Assembly: GCA_937897005.1 (NCBI GenBank)
Contig: CALCOQ010000013.1
Span: 1-17,912 of the forward strand
DNA: 17,912 nt
Direction of reading: 5' to 3'
DNA from: an uncultured euryarchaeote
GTDB taxonomy: Archaea > Thermoplasmatota > Poseidoniia > Poseidoniales > Poseidoniaceae
The notes beneath the pieces were generated by a model that was not told where the DNA came from, did not search any database, and saw only the letters and a program-made list of their open reading frames with translations. Position 1 is the first letter of the stretch. Each line of letters begins with the position of its first letter. Positions 8,101 through 15,271 of the stretch are shown piece after piece. The translations under genes and the position numbers were made by a program.

Positions 8101-9778
8101 ACAATGCCTTGACCAATGCTCCTTGGGGTTCTTGTCTTTGTGAAATCTCGGTCAGATATTCCCTTACCATGGCTGCTGCACCTGCAGCATTAGGAGTAGC
8201 CATGGAAGTGCCGGAGTATTCCATGTACCATTGATTTGACCAAGTGCTGCCCGATGTATCCTGTGCTTCTTGCGCTTTACAAGAGCGAACATATCCACCA
8301 GGAGCCATGATGTCAGGCTTGATTCTTCCATCATCGGTCGGGCCCCTGCTGGAACTACCCATTATCGTATCAGGAGCACCGCTGTATCGTGCCTGATGCA
8401 TTCCTACTGAAATCGCATTCTTTGCAGTCGCAGGAGCGCCTACCGTGCCAGATTGTGAACCATCATTGCCATTGGCATAGAGAATCGTCAGACCTTCCCT
8501 GCCGTGATAGTACCTATCGTAGTAATTGGCTCGATCATCAACATCTTCTGAATCGGTGGTGTATCTTCCAAAATCATTCGATGATTGAGAACCCCATGAG
8601 TTTGAATGCGTTCTCGCACCATTGTCATATGCAGAATTCATCAAGGTGTTGATACTGGCAGAATACATGTTCCCAGAGGGATCATGCTCCATAGCTTGGA
8701 AATACAACTCGGCTCCCGGAGCCACTCCAGAATATCCACCTCTGGTTCCATCTCCGAGTATCGTGCAAGCAACATGTGTACCATGACCACTGTCTGTGTC
8801 CGCAGTTGAACCATCGCCTACCATGTCGACCTTCTGAACGATTCGACTACCGAAGTCACCATGGTCATGGTCAATTCCAGTATCTGCAACCCCGACAATC
8901 TCTCCCGAACCATCGAGGTCTGTTGTGAAATATGTTGACATCGTACTGCTCTTCATGTGGGAACGTGATTGGTCATTGTAGATCCCGAAAACCGGTGGCT
9001 CCCTTATCCAACCCACCGCTGGATCCGCTGCCATGACAGGAAGGAAAACACTGTCCAGCAGCCCTTGCCATCGTCCCTCCGCATGCAACCATGTCTCCTC
9101 AAGGCCGATTCTTGCTGCTGCCTCAATATCTCCAGATAATCGATGACCACTGCTGTCTGACAACATGAAGTCAGAATCGATACGCTCCTCTGCATCATGT
9201 CTCCACGACTCGATACGCACCTCGACCTGTTCGAACGAGGAATTGAAGAGAATGCTGTCATCGACCACCATAGCGATTGGAACCTCATGTAGAGCAAGGA
9301 CGGATGGAGACTCCGCTACTTGGCTCAACGCCTTACTTGGGCCTTGAACGATGAAACCACTGGGAGAGATGTATTCCCTCACCACCAGACCTTGAATTTC
9401 CACCAGAGAGGCTCTGGAATCCTCTAGAGTGAAATCGGAGTTGATCACTGCCATCATCACATCAGAACGCGGCTCTATTGACCACTCAGGCAATGATACC
9501 GACAATGACAATCCATACGCATCGTAGATGCCCAGTCTTGAATCCGCCATCTCTTCCCGTTCCTCCATCTGTCCATCCAGATAGACCACATCACTAGGCC
9601 GGAGATCAAAAATACGATTTTCATCGATTGAAAAGTGATATTTCTCAAATTCTGGTCCGCTCATCTGGCCTTCATCGATCACTCCTTTCCGCTCGGAATA
9701 AGTCAGGACTGGAGAAATGCTGGCCAACAACATGACCGACACCAGAAGCAATGGACGGCCAACTCGCAACGGTGTCAC
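5177..9778 (-). CDS. Membrane-anchored subtilisin-like serine protease with CARDB/NEW3 repeats and a RING-like cytosolic tail
   Basis: Numbered from GTG 9778 (1533 residues): signal peptide about 1-26, long prodomain-like region to about 270, S8 peptidase domain about 280-590. The triad is Asp299 (VADTGID), His332 (SGHGTHVA) and Ser525 (GTSMATP), with oxyanion Asn438 (YANGNDG), so it should be active. A jelly-roll-like domain (about 595-720) follows, as in KP-43-type subtilases, then CARDB (about 730-832) and about five NEW3-like sandwiches up to 1390. One membrane helix (1401-1424) leads to an Ala/Pro-rich linker and a Cys/His module at 1483-1523. The catalytic part is thus outside the cell and the zinc module inside. 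The frame is open to TTG 9862, directly after the previous gene, but the 9829-9845 hairpin lies in that extension and the signal peptide fits the later start. No Shine-Dalgarno site is seen. Protein degradation at the surface is likely. Confidence 0.93.
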   Translation of the reverse strand: MTPLRVGRPLLLVSVMLLASISPVLTYSERKGVIDEGQMSGPEFEKYHFSIDENRIFDLRPSDVVYLDGQMEEREEMADSRLGIYDAYGLSLSVSLPEWSIEPRSDVMMAVINSDFTLEDSRASLVEIQGLVVREYISPSGFIVQGPSKALSQVAESPSVLALHEVPIAMVVDDSILFNSSFEQVEVRIESWRHDAEERIDSDFMLSDSSGHRLSGDIEAAARIGLEETWLHAEGRWQGLLDSVFLPVMAADPAVGWIREPPVFGIYNDQSRSHMKSSTMSTYFTTDLDGSGEIVGVADTGIDHDHGDFGSRIVQKVDMVGDGSTADTDSGHGTHVACTILGDGTRGGYSGVAPGAELYFQAMEHDPSGNMYSASINTLMNSAYDNGARTHSNSWGSQSSNDFGRYTTDSEDVDDRANYYDRYYHGREGLTILYANGNDGSQSGTVGAPATAKNAISVGMHQARYSGAPDTIMGSSSRGPTDDGRIKPDIMAPGGYVRSCKAQEAQDTSGSTWSNQWYMEYSGTSMATPNAAGAAAMVREYLTEISQRQEPQGALVKALLILGAEDMGTRNIPNNDEGWGRINLRNTLAPNAGRGIWVDDRSVVSSTGSLKSYSFNVTSANVAFKTSLVWSDERGSRFSNGAQLVNDLNLEVEAPDGTIYRGNDFFNGRSTTGGSWDDLNNAEVVLIDQAASGIWIVRVRDGGHGGSTSQPYALAVSGVGVNDLRPDASPVAGSIFSDIAIPQIGDEVTIFAGVQNFGNVKVDDLQVSAFVDSVVLDTYEVDLGPGESRTLSWQWIPDQDGERTIVIEVDPNDAIEEIEENNNRVTAIIEVTAPGVKVTSTESTITVSEPEQSVASWQVELTNTALLATNASLDHGSVYRQSDGTQFGEWFVGTSGSNFSLGGKDSAIINITLVHPSPPEPGTYILPLTGIDIDNAISYPFNLYLEVPELPDLRFTMTTSSVLVSPEEPTSFDVEVHNDGNSNQGWNLYLESPSGWQSGFDDLGSRPGAPSGSTGAITEGSSRLIGITIYPPQVMVAAGSQIQIEILAISQANSSRTWELSVDMVVESLENASVELESTYGVLRPDSTVNLQFTVFNTGNVDLVLYPTADLPGGWSITSAMQSMDVDAGDSVNWLVSLEGNGQAVGGEFNLHLTGEENRFSWLGSLEVKALADPSVEFAFIEIGGEQWEHPLGPGSHPVATPLNVTWLITNDGDGEWEPSVSLDVENGILTECSDPGIIGAGDFSTVTCMIILPSTQQPGSQPKATLGLSGDGITREDIISLYVKEIKAVSWTDVKTPILQTGEQTTVEIRIRNDGNVALSHRVVINDKPPGWTVSIDGSGLIQIEPGQEQTIRLSVSADSAGSDNIALSLSDASGVSGVQHSVVLTAEGQSASEQAGSGSGVLIWSSLMVIIIGIAAIFIILFQRKQEKGTAASPDLALAAATAQMVPAAIPQVASAPSVAPPVEAFVQQPVPDSAAVSVQCWACMNPIESESCLACPGCGARYHGHEHGCGSSALTNCRGCQSPSSTFIHS
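5210..5332 (-). other. RING-like Cys/His zinc module at the protease C-terminus (within CDS)
   Basis: Residues 1483-1523 hold Cys at 1483, 1486, 1495, 1498, 1501, 1512, 1520 and 1523 and His at 1506, 1508 and 1510. The order is CxxC, a short gap, CPGCGARYH, then C and a final CxxC. This resembles the cross-brace RING/FYVE-like fold of prokaryotic RING-like domains, in which CPxCGxxYH is a recurrent core. Zinc binding is a confident inference; ubiquitin-ligase activity is not implied. Confidence 0.65.
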
Positions 9779-9828
9779 CAAACTCTGTCGGGATACCGGA
9801 CGGACTTGAACCCATTCCCTATTCGTTA

Positions 9829-9845
9829 CGCCGCCGTAGGCGGCG
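9829..9845 (-). terminator. Inverted repeat after the small membrane protein gene
   Basis: A perfect 7-bp GC stem, CGCCGCC/GGCGGCG, with loop TAC on the minus strand. It begins 17 bases after the stop codon at 9863. It has the same central GCC-TAC-GGC as the repeat at 5152-5168 and no following U-tract. It lies between the small gene and the preferred protease start. A transcript end is likely; a leader structure of the protease gene is an alternative. Confidence 0.5.
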
Positions 9846-9862
9846 CACAAGTGAATGTCCAA

Positions 9863-10510
9863 TCAGAACAGTATCCAATTACGACCCGCTTCGTCGGTGA
9901 AACGCTCAGATGTCCACTCACCAACGGTATGAGTGAAAGTTTCACTATGATGCCTACCTGAATCGTCCTGCCATGAAACGCTGAGAACTATGTTGTATTC
10001 TGCCCACACAGTGTATCCACGTACCAATAATTCAAGGTCATCCCCCGAATAACTGCTATGCGCTGGCATCTCACCTTTATGCCAAGATGTTTCAGCCAAT
10101 GTGTAGCCTTCTGAATCCTCAAAAATCACAACCACGGTGATATCACGAATGGTTCTTGTTCCCAGATTGTTCAATTCCACCAGAACCACATGACCTCCAC
10201 CTCTTTGGAAATACTTTGATTCGACATCTACCGAATCTCTTGGAATGACCCAATACCAGGAGGCGAAGATTGAGCCGATGAGTAGTACGATTATCGCTGA
10301 AGCAGCGAAAACTCTGACTGGGGTGATCTCCTTACCTAGATTGAGCAACCTTTCTGCAGCACGTTGTGATGCCTGATATTCTTCTTCAGTGAACTCGTTG
10401 TCTTTCTCGATCTCCAATATCTCATCAATATCTGTTATCACCTGACCGTCGGCAGTGATGACGAAACCATCCTCATCATCCCAGAGTTCCATGGCTCTTT
10501 TCTCACTCAT
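9863..10510 (-). CDS. Single-pass membrane protein with extracellular beta domain, coupled to the giant repeat protein
   Basis: I do not recognise a named family. The 215 residues show an acidic cytosolic N-terminal part (1-60, rich in Glu and Asp with a predicted helix at 40-58), one membrane helix (about 66-88) and an outer beta-rich domain (93-215). The strand motif VVLVELNNLGTRTIRDITVV (109-128) resembles the Ig-like FxxxNxG units of its neighbours. There is no cleavable signal peptide; the positive side (Lys60, Arg66) precedes the helix, so the N-terminus should be inside. ATG 10510 is firm: GAGGTG overlaps the upstream TGA and seven bases lie between GAGG and ATG. The nine-base gap to the 1561-residue repeat gene implies co-translation, so this may anchor or chaperone that protein. 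This role is inference. Confidence 0.9.
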   Translation of the reverse strand: MSEKRAMELWDDEDGFVITADGQVITDIDEILEIEKDNEFTEEEYQASQRAAERLLNLGKEITPVRVFAASAIIVLLIGSIFASWYWVIPRDSVDVESKYFQRGGGHVVLVELNNLGTRTIRDITVVVIFEDSEGYTLAETSWHKGEMPAHSSYSGDDLELLVRGYTVWAEYNIVLSVSWQDDSGRHHSETFTHTVGEWTSERFTDEAGRNWILF

Positions 10511-10515
10511 TTCAA

Positions 10516-10522
10516 CACCTCA
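10516..10522 (-). promoter_or_regulatory. Shine-Dalgarno site overlapping the giant gene stop codon
   Basis: The minus strand reads TGAGGTG, in which TGA is the stop codon of the giant repeat gene and GAGG the ribosome binding core of the next gene (ATG at 10510). Such an overlap normally means reinitiation, so the two proteins should be made from one transcript in linked amounts. Confidence 0.7.
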
Positions 10523-13500
10523 TAGAAAAGTCGCCACCAAAGTCAACAACACGGAAGTGAACGGATCTGCGATGATGATGTGCGTAGTACTGGCTGAACC
10601 TCCAGTGAGCGCATTTAGCATCGATAGATCGCTGACCACACCATTTACCCCGAAGGTCGATGCGGTAGGGAAAACACCCGTTATCTGAGCGTCCAGAAGC
10701 ACTCCTTTTGCATCCCATTTGGTGCCGAGGAATTCAACGTCTACATTGGCGGTGGCTACTATTCTTCCTCCAGTGACATCGTCGATAACAACGATTGGGA
10801 AGGGACCAATATTGTGTACATGGATGGTAGCACTCTGTAGATTCTCACCCGCCACCTCCAATTGCTCGATCCATACGCCTGGCATTGAAGGAAGGTCTGT
10901 CTGCCTCATGTAGACCTTGCCAATACCCTTACCAGATGAAGAGACTTTGATTCCCCAGTCTTCAGTAGGTGTGATGATTGTACGTTTTGCGAGATTCTCT
11001 GCCAACATCAGGGTATCTGCACGCTGCTCAACCGCCCGTCCTGAAGTCTGGATATAGAGGTCCATTGTATCTGTGTTGCTGGAATAATCCAAGGTCATCG
11101 CTCCTTGGAATGCGCCTGGAGCCGTGATATCGAAGACTTCGTGTGGCGTCATCGCCAGATGCATTTCTCCCGGCAGGTCGCGCATGAATACCGTTGCTGG
11201 CCACCAACGGCCCTCCTTCCAGGTCATCATCTGTAGCATCGCTGCCTCAGCAGAACGCGTTCCCTGACGAAGATGCTCGGGCACTTCAAAATCAATCAGC
11301 AGGATATCACCGATGGTTCCGACCAATGAAGCCTGAGATGGAACATCCTGAACAAATACCTCGACGCGTTGTTTGATTCTGTTATTGAGCATCAAAGCAC
11401 GAGCAAACTCGAGATTGTTGCCCAACGTGAACTGCATCTCCACATTGGTGCGTGGGACTGCATTACTGTCATCTGTACCTATCAATACCTTGACTTCAGC
11501 ATTCTGGGGTTTACTGGTATCGAGTCCCTCTAATTCTATCTCGATGTCGAATCCATTGAGTCCGAAAACCTTGATCATCAGCCCACTTCTCGCTGGTTTC
11601 CAGTCCTCCACATCAAGAAGCATCTCCCAAGTTGGAATTTCTGCCTGTCTTGAATAATTGAATCGTAACTCGTTTATCTTGTGCGGCAATGAAGGTATCC
11701 ACAGACGAGTATGCCAAGACCTGCGTTCCTCAAACTCGAGGCCGAGTGAAATCAGATATTCCCGATCCATTCGTTCCCATTCATCGTCAATGATATCTCC
11801 ATCGGCCAACGAATCCGCAAACCTTGTGGCGTTAGCGGTCCCCATGATGATAGCGAAGCGGTCGATGAATCCCTGCCGTTCTCCAAGCGAAATAATACCA
11901 TCTTCAAGATATTGTGAAACAGCCTCACGTTGACTCGAAACAAATTCCAATGGCAGATTCGAGAAGTTGTACGAAAGTCGGCTATGCTTGGCGATACCCA
12001 GACTTATCCCATGCAACCAATCCGGCTGTTTTGGAACCATATCTCCTTTCTCAATCTCAGCTATCATGCTGAAATCCTCACCAGCATCTAGAGACAATGA
12101 CAATAATACATCATTATCTTCACTCCCCCCCCCACCAGCAAGGTCGGTTGTCAAAGCCTCCAGCAGATCGCTGACAGTCTGTCCAAGACCGACCATATCT
12201 CCGATGAAGAATGCCAATGAAGCAACACCTTCCTGCTCACCTAAAGTAGGCAATTCCAATCCGCTGCTACTCACTTCACTTGGATAGTCGAAACCTACCG
12301 ATGCCGGCAGAGGGTCCAGTCGAATACTGGCGTTGAAACCAAGATATGGGTCCGAATGAGAGGATTCATCTCTCATCAGGATATCCAATCGAGATGCAGA
12401 ACTTCGTTCCAATATCACATGTCCATTGCCCTCTTTTCCTGACGCACCTTCAAATTCTGGAGAAACACGAGAAATCTGAGTGATGTTGGATAATCTTCCA
12501 GACAATGTCGCCTCATTGATATCCTTGTCCATCCAGAAATGTATGTGGTCTCCAGACATGGTGGTTGGAGCGGTCGCATTGGTGATCTGTAGATGAATCG
12601 CACCAAGAGGTTCAATCGACCTATATCCTAATTCGTCGCCAAGCAATATCTCAAAATTCGAAGGTAATGATTCGAGCCTCAGGGCATTTCTCTGCTTTCC
12701 CTCTGAAGCAGTGTATGTGATGGTCCCGATATTACTGTCTGCATCATATATGACGTGCTCCGAAGTCTGTTCCATTCGGATGTTCTGTGGCCTGTCAGAG
12801 ATGTGTGCATTCTGCATCTGTCCATCCAAAGTTCCGCTATCGTGTTCTATATACACGAAATCCAATGCACCAGTGGAAGTCCCATTGATCTCAACTATTC
12901 GAATCTCAGAAGATGGGTCATAGTCATGCTTGACTCGAAATACCCCCGAGATCTTGACGCTCAGAGCCACCTCGACCAGCGGAATCTCATCACCATCCCT
13001 TCCAGAGACTGGATTCAATTCTTTATCCAGCGCCAACAACACATGATCTGAATCAGCAATGTATGGATGATCACTTGAGCCCATCTCAAGCCCTAATTCT
13101 CCTATTGCTCTAGGCTGTCTGATTTGAGTCCCGCTTCCGAGTGAAACTCGAGTATACATCTCCGCCATCACTGTGCCACCACCTTGTCCAGTACTGGTGA
13201 TGATGGCCGCGGGCAAGCCATTGACGATGGCTCCGATGTCAAGCACTATCTCCACCAGATTCAATAATGTGTCATCGAGGAACTGCGAAATGAAATCAAG
13301 ATTCGGATTATCATACAATACTCTGAGGCCACCACCCGCTGGAAGTTGGAAGGTGCCATGGAGAATGAATGCAGGTGGCAAGTCTTCAATCATTATCGCC
13401 GTCCTGCTACGGTCATCATCATCTCCATACCTTCTGATATAGGCGATGAACTCGATACTTTCAACCGGCCCAACTCCAACTATACAGACCATGCTGATTG

Positions 13501-15205
13501 GAGGACTACCTGGGTTGATAGGAAGGTCCGGATGGTTTCCATTTCCAGTTTCATCACGCGAAAAATTCTTGATGCCGATGATGAAGGTCAATCTGTCAGG
13601 TACGTTGCCAGGGAGGTCATCCGAGCCCGGAGCCATCCCCATCATGGTGAATATCGCTGCAATCTCCTCATCGCTCATGCTTCCCGAAGGTAGGCCTCTC
13701 AACCATACCTCAGCATCGGTAGTGTTACCATATGGTTCAGTGGAATCAGGTTCAGAATAATTGGAACGGTCCTCGAAATAATGCAGGAATAAATCGGTGT
13801 TCCTGTCTCCATAATACTCCAGAGTATCAAGTGAATTGGCTGCCAAGTTATCATTTCTGAGAATGATGTCCACTTCCTCCGGCAACCTGTTTGAGTCTGC
13901 GATTGGATGAACAGCGGCATCGAGATATGCGACCTCAAGCACCTCTCTTTCACCATCCGAACCCTTGCTGTCATAATGCACGTAACCAATGCCGACACCC
14001 AATGCACACCTATGTTCATGAGATGAGTTGAGATGATGTATTGATGAATTGTAGTATGGCTCATTGGGCAGACTCACACCACCTTGACAAGTAGTCTGTC
14101 TCGGATTTCCCGGATTGTCGGGATTCTCAATCTCGATAAGATACGGAGCAAGGACCTCTGTGATGGTGAAAGTCTCGCCATCCAAACCATCATTGAACAA
14201 TGAAAGGATCAAATCTCCAATGCTGTTGAATACTCCATCAACGGAGATATCAACCCTCTCTAGACCTACCCTGAGATTGAAATCTTGAGGCGGTTGGGTG
14301 AATCTGGAATCGATGACTATCGCATAAGATTCCCCATCATCGATCAGATTGTAGGCAAAACCCTTCATCACCGTGACCTGCATGGTCGCCATGCTGTCCC
14401 AAAGGTCATCTCCTGGGTCGATCATGTATACGTTCCAGACGAAAGTCGGTTTCAACCAGATGGATTCAGGAATGATGAACGGAAATACTCCAGTTCCCTC
14501 TACTCCCCAAGTTTCACCCTCTTCATCCAACAAGAATCCAAGCAGTGACAGACTGACTACTACATCATCGACTCCATCTCCATCGATATCGATGGCGGTT
14601 TCAAAAGGACGAAAATCCTCACCAAAAGCAAGAAGATCTCCGGTGAAGGAGCCATAATCCCATGCCTCATATTGCGGGCCACCGAAACGTGAAGTATAAT
14701 TCAGATAGAGAACATATGAATTGATACCAATCGCCAGAGGGTCAGAGAAATCATCTGGCAATTCGAACAGGGTGTCGATGAGATTGTCCGGGAAATTCTC
14801 TGGCTGGGTATCTGGATTCAACAACATCTGATACGGGCGAGGATGTGTGGGCGCTGGCGCCGTGGTGTTCCGTAGGCTGACTTTGGTCCTTCCAGAATCT
14901 ATCTCATTCAGTGGGTCACTCTGGTCCACCGCCCTGACCTTGGACTCGATACTGGTGATATTGGCCATTGCCATCACCTCTACATCTGGTGCATCTGCCG
15001 AACCATCTCTTTCCTGCAAGGCATTTTCGAGAGCGGCAATGACGCCAAAGTCATCACTGGCTACCTGCAACGTGGAAGCCGCGGTCCCGATCGGGATGGC
15101 GATTGGCAACAGAAAAAGGGTGGTCAACAGCACCGCCAGAAGTCTCGGACGCCCCCGGAGGGGGCGCTTGCCGGAAACGATGAGACGAACTCCACTAGCT
15201 GCCAT
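10520..15205 (-). CDS. Giant secreted beta-repeat protein of unknown function
   Basis: I recognise no named family. Counting from ATG 15205 there are 1561 residues. A signal peptide (basic KRPLRGRPR at 13-21, hydrophobic core 22-42) precedes a beta-rich body. An EF-hand/FG-GAP-like calcium loop (DIDGDGVDDVVV) is at 206-217. From about 505 to 1440 a motif ending a strand with Leu-Pro or Val-Pro (EDLPPAF, ESLPSNF, DPLPASV, SNLPLEF, RDLPGEM, TDLPSMP) recurs at spacings often near 57 or 115 residues, suggesting a degenerate repeat. Many N-x-S/T sequons support an outer location. The C-terminus ends in a hydrophobic stretch (PFTSVLLTLVATFL) without a basic tail, so it is not a normal stop-transfer or sortase signal. 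ATG 15241 is an alternative start; neither has a Shine-Dalgarno site. Surface adhesin or scaffold is one guess. Confidence 0.9.
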   Translation of the reverse strand: MAASGVRLIVSGKRPLRGRPRLLAVLLTTLFLLPIAIPIGTAASTLQVASDDFGVIAALENALQERDGSADAPDVEVMAMANITSIESKVRAVDQSDPLNEIDSGRTKVSLRNTTAPAPTHPRPYQMLLNPDTQPENFPDNLIDTLFELPDDFSDPLAIGINSYVLYLNYTSRFGGPQYEAWDYGSFTGDLLAFGEDFRPFETAIDIDGDGVDDVVVSLSLLGFLLDEEGETWGVEGTGVFPFIIPESIWLKPTFVWNVYMIDPGDDLWDSMATMQVTVMKGFAYNLIDDGESYAIVIDSRFTQPPQDFNLRVGLERVDISVDGVFNSIGDLILSLFNDGLDGETFTITEVLAPYLIEIENPDNPGNPRQTTCQGGVSLPNEPYYNSSIHHLNSSHEHRCALGVGIGYVHYDSKGSDGEREVLEVAYLDAAVHPIADSNRLPEEVDIILRNDNLAANSLDTLEYYGDRNTDLFLHYFEDRSNYSEPDSTEPYGNTTDAEVWLRGLPSGSMSDEEIAAIFTMMGMAPGSDDLPGNVPDRLTFIIGIKNFSRDETGNGNHPDLPINPGSPPISMVCIVGVGPVESIEFIAYIRRYGDDDDRSRTAIMIEDLPPAFILHGTFQLPAGGGLRVLYDNPNLDFISQFLDDTLLNLVEIVLDIGAIVNGLPAAIITSTGQGGGTVMAEMYTRVSLGSGTQIRQPRAIGELGLEMGSSDHPYIADSDHVLLALDKELNPVSGRDGDEIPLVEVALSVKISGVFRVKHDYDPSSEIRIVEINGTSTGALDFVYIEHDSGTLDGQMQNAHISDRPQNIRMEQTSEHVIYDADSNIGTITYTASEGKQRNALRLESLPSNFEILLGDELGYRSIEPLGAIHLQITNATAPTTMSGDHIHFWMDKDINEATLSGRLSNITQISRVSPEFEGASGKEGNGHVILERSSASRLDILMRDESSHSDPYLGFNASIRLDPLPASVGFDYPSEVSSSGLELPTLGEQEGVASLAFFIGDMVGLGQTVSDLLEALTTDLAGGGGSEDNDVLLSLSLDAGEDFSMIAEIEKGDMVPKQPDWLHGISLGIAKHSRLSYNFSNLPLEFVSSQREAVSQYLEDGIISLGERQGFIDRFAIIMGTANATRFADSLADGDIIDDEWERMDREYLISLGLEFEERRSWHTRLWIPSLPHKINELRFNYSRQAEIPTWEMLLDVEDWKPARSGLMIKVFGLNGFDIEIELEGLDTSKPQNAEVKVLIGTDDSNAVPRTNVEMQFTLGNNLEFARALMLNNRIKQRVEVFVQDVPSQASLVGTIGDILLIDFEVPEHLRQGTRSAEAAMLQMMTWKEGRWWPATVFMRDLPGEMHLAMTPHEVFDITAPGAFQGAMTLDYSSNTDTMDLYIQTSGRAVEQRADTLMLAENLAKRTIITPTEDWGIKVSSSGKGIGKVYMRQTDLPSMPGVWIEQLEVAGENLQSATIHVHNIGPFPIVVIDDVTGGRIVATANVDVEFLGTKWDAKGVLLDAQITGVFPTASTFGVNGVVSDLSMLNALTGGSASTTHIIIADPFTSVLLTLVATFL
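12125..12133. repeat. Nine-base C/G homopolymer in the giant repeat gene
   Basis: Nine consecutive C on the plus strand (G on the coding strand) encode part of a Gly-Gly-Gly-Gly linker. The reading frame is intact as given. Slippage by one base would truncate the protein after about two thirds of its length. Confidence 0.8.
15150..15166 (-). repeat. GC-rich inverted repeat in the 5' coding region of the giant repeat gene
   Basis: A perfect 7-bp stem, CGCCCCC/GGGGGCG, with a 3-nt loop. It has the same geometry as the intergenic repeats at 2127, 5152 and 9829 but falls within the signal-peptide codons (RPLRGR), about 105 bases after the preceding gene's stop. It may be a mobile-like palindrome tolerated in coding sequence, or a hairpin affecting translation near the start. 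Confidence 0.45.
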
Positions 15206-15271
15206 GCAGTAATGATGACCCGCGCGGCCATCTTCAATCATTGGGTCAATAGTGTCCCCACAAGAGCGGTA
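15206..15271 (-). other. Short intergenic region between the PKD protein and giant repeat gene
   Basis: Sixty-six bases, or thirty if the alternative ATG at 15241 is used. On the minus strand it holds TGGGGACACT (15251-15260), similar to the TGGACACACT found before nuoA and before the PKD gene. No convincing TATA box, Shine-Dalgarno site or terminator is visible. Confidence 0.4.

Noticed and set aside
9779..9862. N-terminal extension of the protease to TTG 9862
   Set aside because: It contains the 9829-9845 palindrome, has no Shine-Dalgarno site, and would place about 35 unusual residues before a normal signal peptide. Kept only as an alternative.
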